7,946 nucleotides of DNA from Actinomycetota bacterium (lineage in GTDB: Bacteria; Actinomycetota; Acidimicrobiia; Acidimicrobiales; Microtrichaceae), in NCBI GenBank assembly GCA_009700815.1, contig WLLG01000086.1:1-7946 (forward strand). The letters are read 5' to 3'. Shown in pieces: positions 6,463 through 7,946 of this stretch (its first letter is position 1; every line of letters begins with the position of its first letter). A program made the translations under genes and the position numbers. The notes under the pieces were generated by a model, which did no database searches, was not told the origin of the DNA, and saw nothing but the letters and a program-made list of their open reading frames with translations.

Positions 6463-7008
6463 CTATCTGCGATGTAGTTGCTGCGGCATAAGGCGGGCTC
6501 TTCGTTGAATCACGCCCAGAAACAGCGCCGGGTCGACATAGCGGTCTCCCTCTCGCAGACCTAGGTGCAGCCCTCGGAGCGCTCGGCCGAGGAACTGACC
6601 TTGAACCACAAGTTCCCCGGCCTGAACTACCACCGAACTCAACCCCGTCAGGCTTGAGCGTCGGCCATCGGGGTGTTGCACAGTCACTGCAAGGCGACCT
6701 GCCACGGATCCAGCAAAGCTAACCATGCCGGACCCGATGGCGAGCACTGGGTCTCCCGGCGATGTTGCGTATTCCAGCCCAAAGTTTCCTGCACCGTAGG
6801 GACCATTTTCCATGCGAAAGGGGTCACGTACCGGACGCTCCACCGGCCGGTGGTAGACCCCAGGTATCGGAGGTCCGAAGGATTCCGGCTGATTCATCCC
6901 GTTGCTACTCGCAGGGTCAGAGACTGCTGCTGCCGGGACGGCGAGGGCAAAAATTGCGAGCGAGCTCACGAGCACTAGGAGCGCAGCGCTCCTGACAGAT
7001 GTGGCCAT
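6463..7008 (-). CDS. Secreted M23-like (LytM) domain protein with degenerate metal site
   Basis: A 181-aa exported protein. A basic start and hydrophobic segment (about 7-28) ending AVPAAA predicts signal peptidase cleavage near residue 28. A Pro-rich linker (40-65) leads to a lysostaphin/LytM-like domain (about 66-165): GAGNFGLEYATSPGDPVLAIGSG, then VSFAGSVAGRLAVTVQHPDGRRSSL, and LHLGLREGDRYVDPALFLG. This matches the M23 protein normally encoded between whiG and rpsB in Actinobacteria. In active M23 enzymes the first segment reads HxxxD. Here those positions are Asn75 and Glu79, and the later HxH has Gly146 and His148, so zinc binding and peptidoglycan cleavage are doubtful. A regulatory or peptidoglycan-binding role is inference. 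The start ATG at 7008 has AAGGGA 7 bases upstream. Confidence 0.8.
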   Translation of the reverse strand: MATSVRSAALLVLVSSLAIFALAVPAAAVSDPASSNGMNQPESFGPPIPGVYHRPVERPVRDPFRMENGPYGAGNFGLEYATSPGDPVLAIGSGMVSFAGSVAGRLAVTVQHPDGRRSSLTGLSSVVVQAGELVVQGQFLGRALRGLHLGLREGDRYVDPALFLGVIQRRARLMPQQLHRR

Positions 7009-7010
7009 AA

Positions 7011-7045
7011 CAGGTTCCCTTGGACGGCACGCAAAACCTGCGTGC
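7011..7045 (-). promoter_or_regulatory. Two mutually exclusive hairpins in the M23-like gene leader
   Basis: Hairpin A is a perfect 7-bp stem, GCACGCA with TGCGTGC (7045-7039 with 7033-7027, loop 5). Hairpin B pairs CAGGTT (7040-7035) with AACCTG (7016-7011), loop 18, which places the Shine-Dalgarno AAGGG in its loop and ends 2 bases before the ATG. The two share bases 7035-7040 and cannot form together. I see no known riboswitch core, including that of the ydaO c-di-AMP class often found before such genes. Confidence 0.35.
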
Positions 7046-7073
7046 TTATGGTGCGAAGGGGAAGAAACACCAA
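7045..7073 (-). promoter_or_regulatory. Candidate promoter of the M23-like gene
   Basis: TTGGTG (7073-7068) and CATAAG (7050-7045) are spaced by 17 bases on the minus strand. Each matches the consensus only partly (3/6 and 4/6). If used, transcription would begin near 7038 and would remove hairpin A from the transcript. Confidence 0.2.
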
Positions 7074-7121
7074 CAAAGGTGCGGTGTGAGAGTCACTTGT
7101 TAAAACTGCCGGGGAGAGAGT

Positions 7122-7135
7122 GGCTTGGGCAAGCC
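7122..7135 (-). terminator. Short hairpin downstream of whiG
   Basis: GGCTTG and CAAGCC flank a two-base loop (or 5-bp stem with a tetraloop), 20 bases after the whiG stop. No T-run follows in either direction, so intrinsic termination is weakly supported. No other terminator is seen in the 146-base gap. Confidence 0.25.
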
Positions 7136-7154
7136 TGTGGCGCACTGCTGCGAG

Positions 7155-7946
7155 CTAAGCGGGTTCGTGCTCGAGGGCCGAGAATCTGGCCCGCAAATGC
7201 AACACCGATTTGGTGTGAATCTGACATACGCGTGACTCGGTTACACCAAGGACTCGGCCGATTTCTTGAAGAGTCAGATTCTCGTAGTAGTACAGGGTCA
7301 GGACGAGTTTTTCTCGCTCCGGCAGACCGTTGATGGCCTGAGCCAGCATCTGACGTGTCTCTGCAATTTCGAATGCCCCCATCGGGCCATGCGAAGAGGT
7401 ATCGGCAATGGTGTCGCCAAGCGTGATGGAGTCGCCGCCATCGCCACCGATGGACAGGATCTCATCGAGTGCAGCTAGGCCAACATGGGAAATCTGCATC
7501 AGTGCTGTTTGCAACTGATCGTCCGTCCAGTCGAGTTCTTCCATGAGCTCTTCGTCCGAGGGGGGACGATGGTGCCTTGCCTCGATTTTGGCGTAAGCAG
7601 TCTCAATCTGGCGGGCTTTGGCTCGAACAGAACGTGGCACCCAGTCAATCGAGCGAAGCTCATCCAAGATGGCACCCTTGATTCGAGCAATGGCATACGT
7701 CTCGAACTTGAATCCGCGCTCTGGCTCGAACTTGTCAATGGCATCGATGAGCCCAAACATGCCGTAGCTGACCAAGTCAGACTGTTCGACGTTTTGTGGA
7801 AGTCCAGCCGCAACACGGCCAGCCACGTATTTAACCAACGGCGAATAATGCACAATAAGGACATCTCTGGCCTTGGCAGTTGCCTCGGCTTTGTAATTCG
7901 ACCAGAGCTCTTGAAGCTCAATATCTGAGGGCTCGCTAGTTCTCAC
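7155..7946 (-). CDS. whiG: RNA polymerase sigma factor, WhiG/FliA (sigma-28) family
   Basis: The sigma factor directs RNA polymerase to sigma-28-type promoters. WhiG starts sporulation in Streptomyces, and relatives control motility elsewhere in Actinobacteria. 263 aa are visible. Region 2 spans about 28-108 (HYSPLVKYVAGRV, LPQNVEQSDLVSYGMFGLIDAI, FKFETYAIARIKGAILDELR, DWVPRSVR), region 3 about 109-165, and region 4 about 200-255 with the helix-turn-helix LTLQEIGRVLGVTESRV (224-240). A GGDGGDSITLGDT linker (168-179) matches WhiG. The frame reaches the window edge. The last codon on this strand, GTG at 7946, could be the start because the length fits the family, but an upstream start cannot be excluded. 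In Streptomyces WhiG is held by the c-di-GMP-dependent anti-sigma RsiG; no rsiG is visible here. Confidence 0.93.
   Translation of the reverse strand: MRTSEPSDIELQELWSNYKAEATAKARDVLIVHYSPLVKYVAGRVAAGLPQNVEQSDLVSYGMFGLIDAIDKFEPERGFKFETYAIARIKGAILDELRSIDWVPRSVRAKARQIETAYAKIEARHHRPPSDEELMEELDWTDDQLQTALMQISHVGLAALDEILSIGGDGGDSITLGDTIADTSSHGPMGAFEIAETRQMLAQAINGLPEREKLVLTLYYYENLTLQEIGRVLGVTESRVCQIHTKSVLHLRARFSALEHEPA

Noticed and set aside
7009..7154. ydaO-type c-di-AMP riboswitch before the M23-like gene.
   Set aside because: The region is long enough but the conserved GGGGACC and GGGGTGAAT-like cores are not present on the transcribed strand.

Overview
This 7.9 kb stretch looks like ordinary chromosome from an actinobacterium (class Actinomycetes). 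The main evidence is the gene order whiG – M23-like secreted protein – rpsB – tsf – pyrH on the minus strand, an arrangement typical of that class. A SCO6745-family protein, a family best known from Actinobacteria, and the long Ala/Glu-rich tail on ribosomal protein S2 agree with this. I cannot place the genus. No mobile element, CRISPR array, tRNA, rRNA or phage gene was seen.

Layout. (1) Positions 1-1784 hold a nucleoside/ribose salvage pair facing each other: a ribokinase lacking its first ~28 residues at the window edge (plus strand), and an inosine/uridine-type nucleoside hydrolase (minus strand). (2) Positions 1888-2628 encode a plus-strand membrane protein with an ion-channel-like C-terminus, divergent from the hydrolase. 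(3) From 3596 to the right edge every gene is on the minus strand. In transcription order these are whiG (sigma factor), a secreted M23-like protein with degenerate metal ligands, rpsB, tsf, pyrH and a SCO6745-family protein. rpsB and tsf overlap by one base and pyrH follows after 22 bases, so these three form one translation-linked unit. The SCO6745-family gene sits where frr (ribosome recycling factor) usually lies.

Functional reading. The hydrolase would release ribose from nucleosides and the ribokinase would phosphorylate it. rpsB, tsf and pyrH supply the small ribosomal subunit, elongation and pyrimidine nucleotide synthesis. WhiG is a sigma-28-class factor that controls development or motility in Actinobacteria.

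No gap exceeds 300 bases. The larger ones are 1785-1887 (divergent leader, no convincing promoter), 2629-2711 (two small hairpins between convergent genes), 3597-3708 (no terminator seen), 6259-6462 (rpsB leader with a promoter candidate and a hairpin beside the Shine-Dalgarno) and 7009-7154 (leader of the M23-like gene with two mutually exclusive hairpins).

I found no undescribed multi-gene system. The points most worth a second look are the M23-like protein without a metal site, its possibly bistable leader, the channel-like protein without a potassium filter, the His-to-Tyr change in the nucleoside hydrolase and the absence of frr after pyrH.
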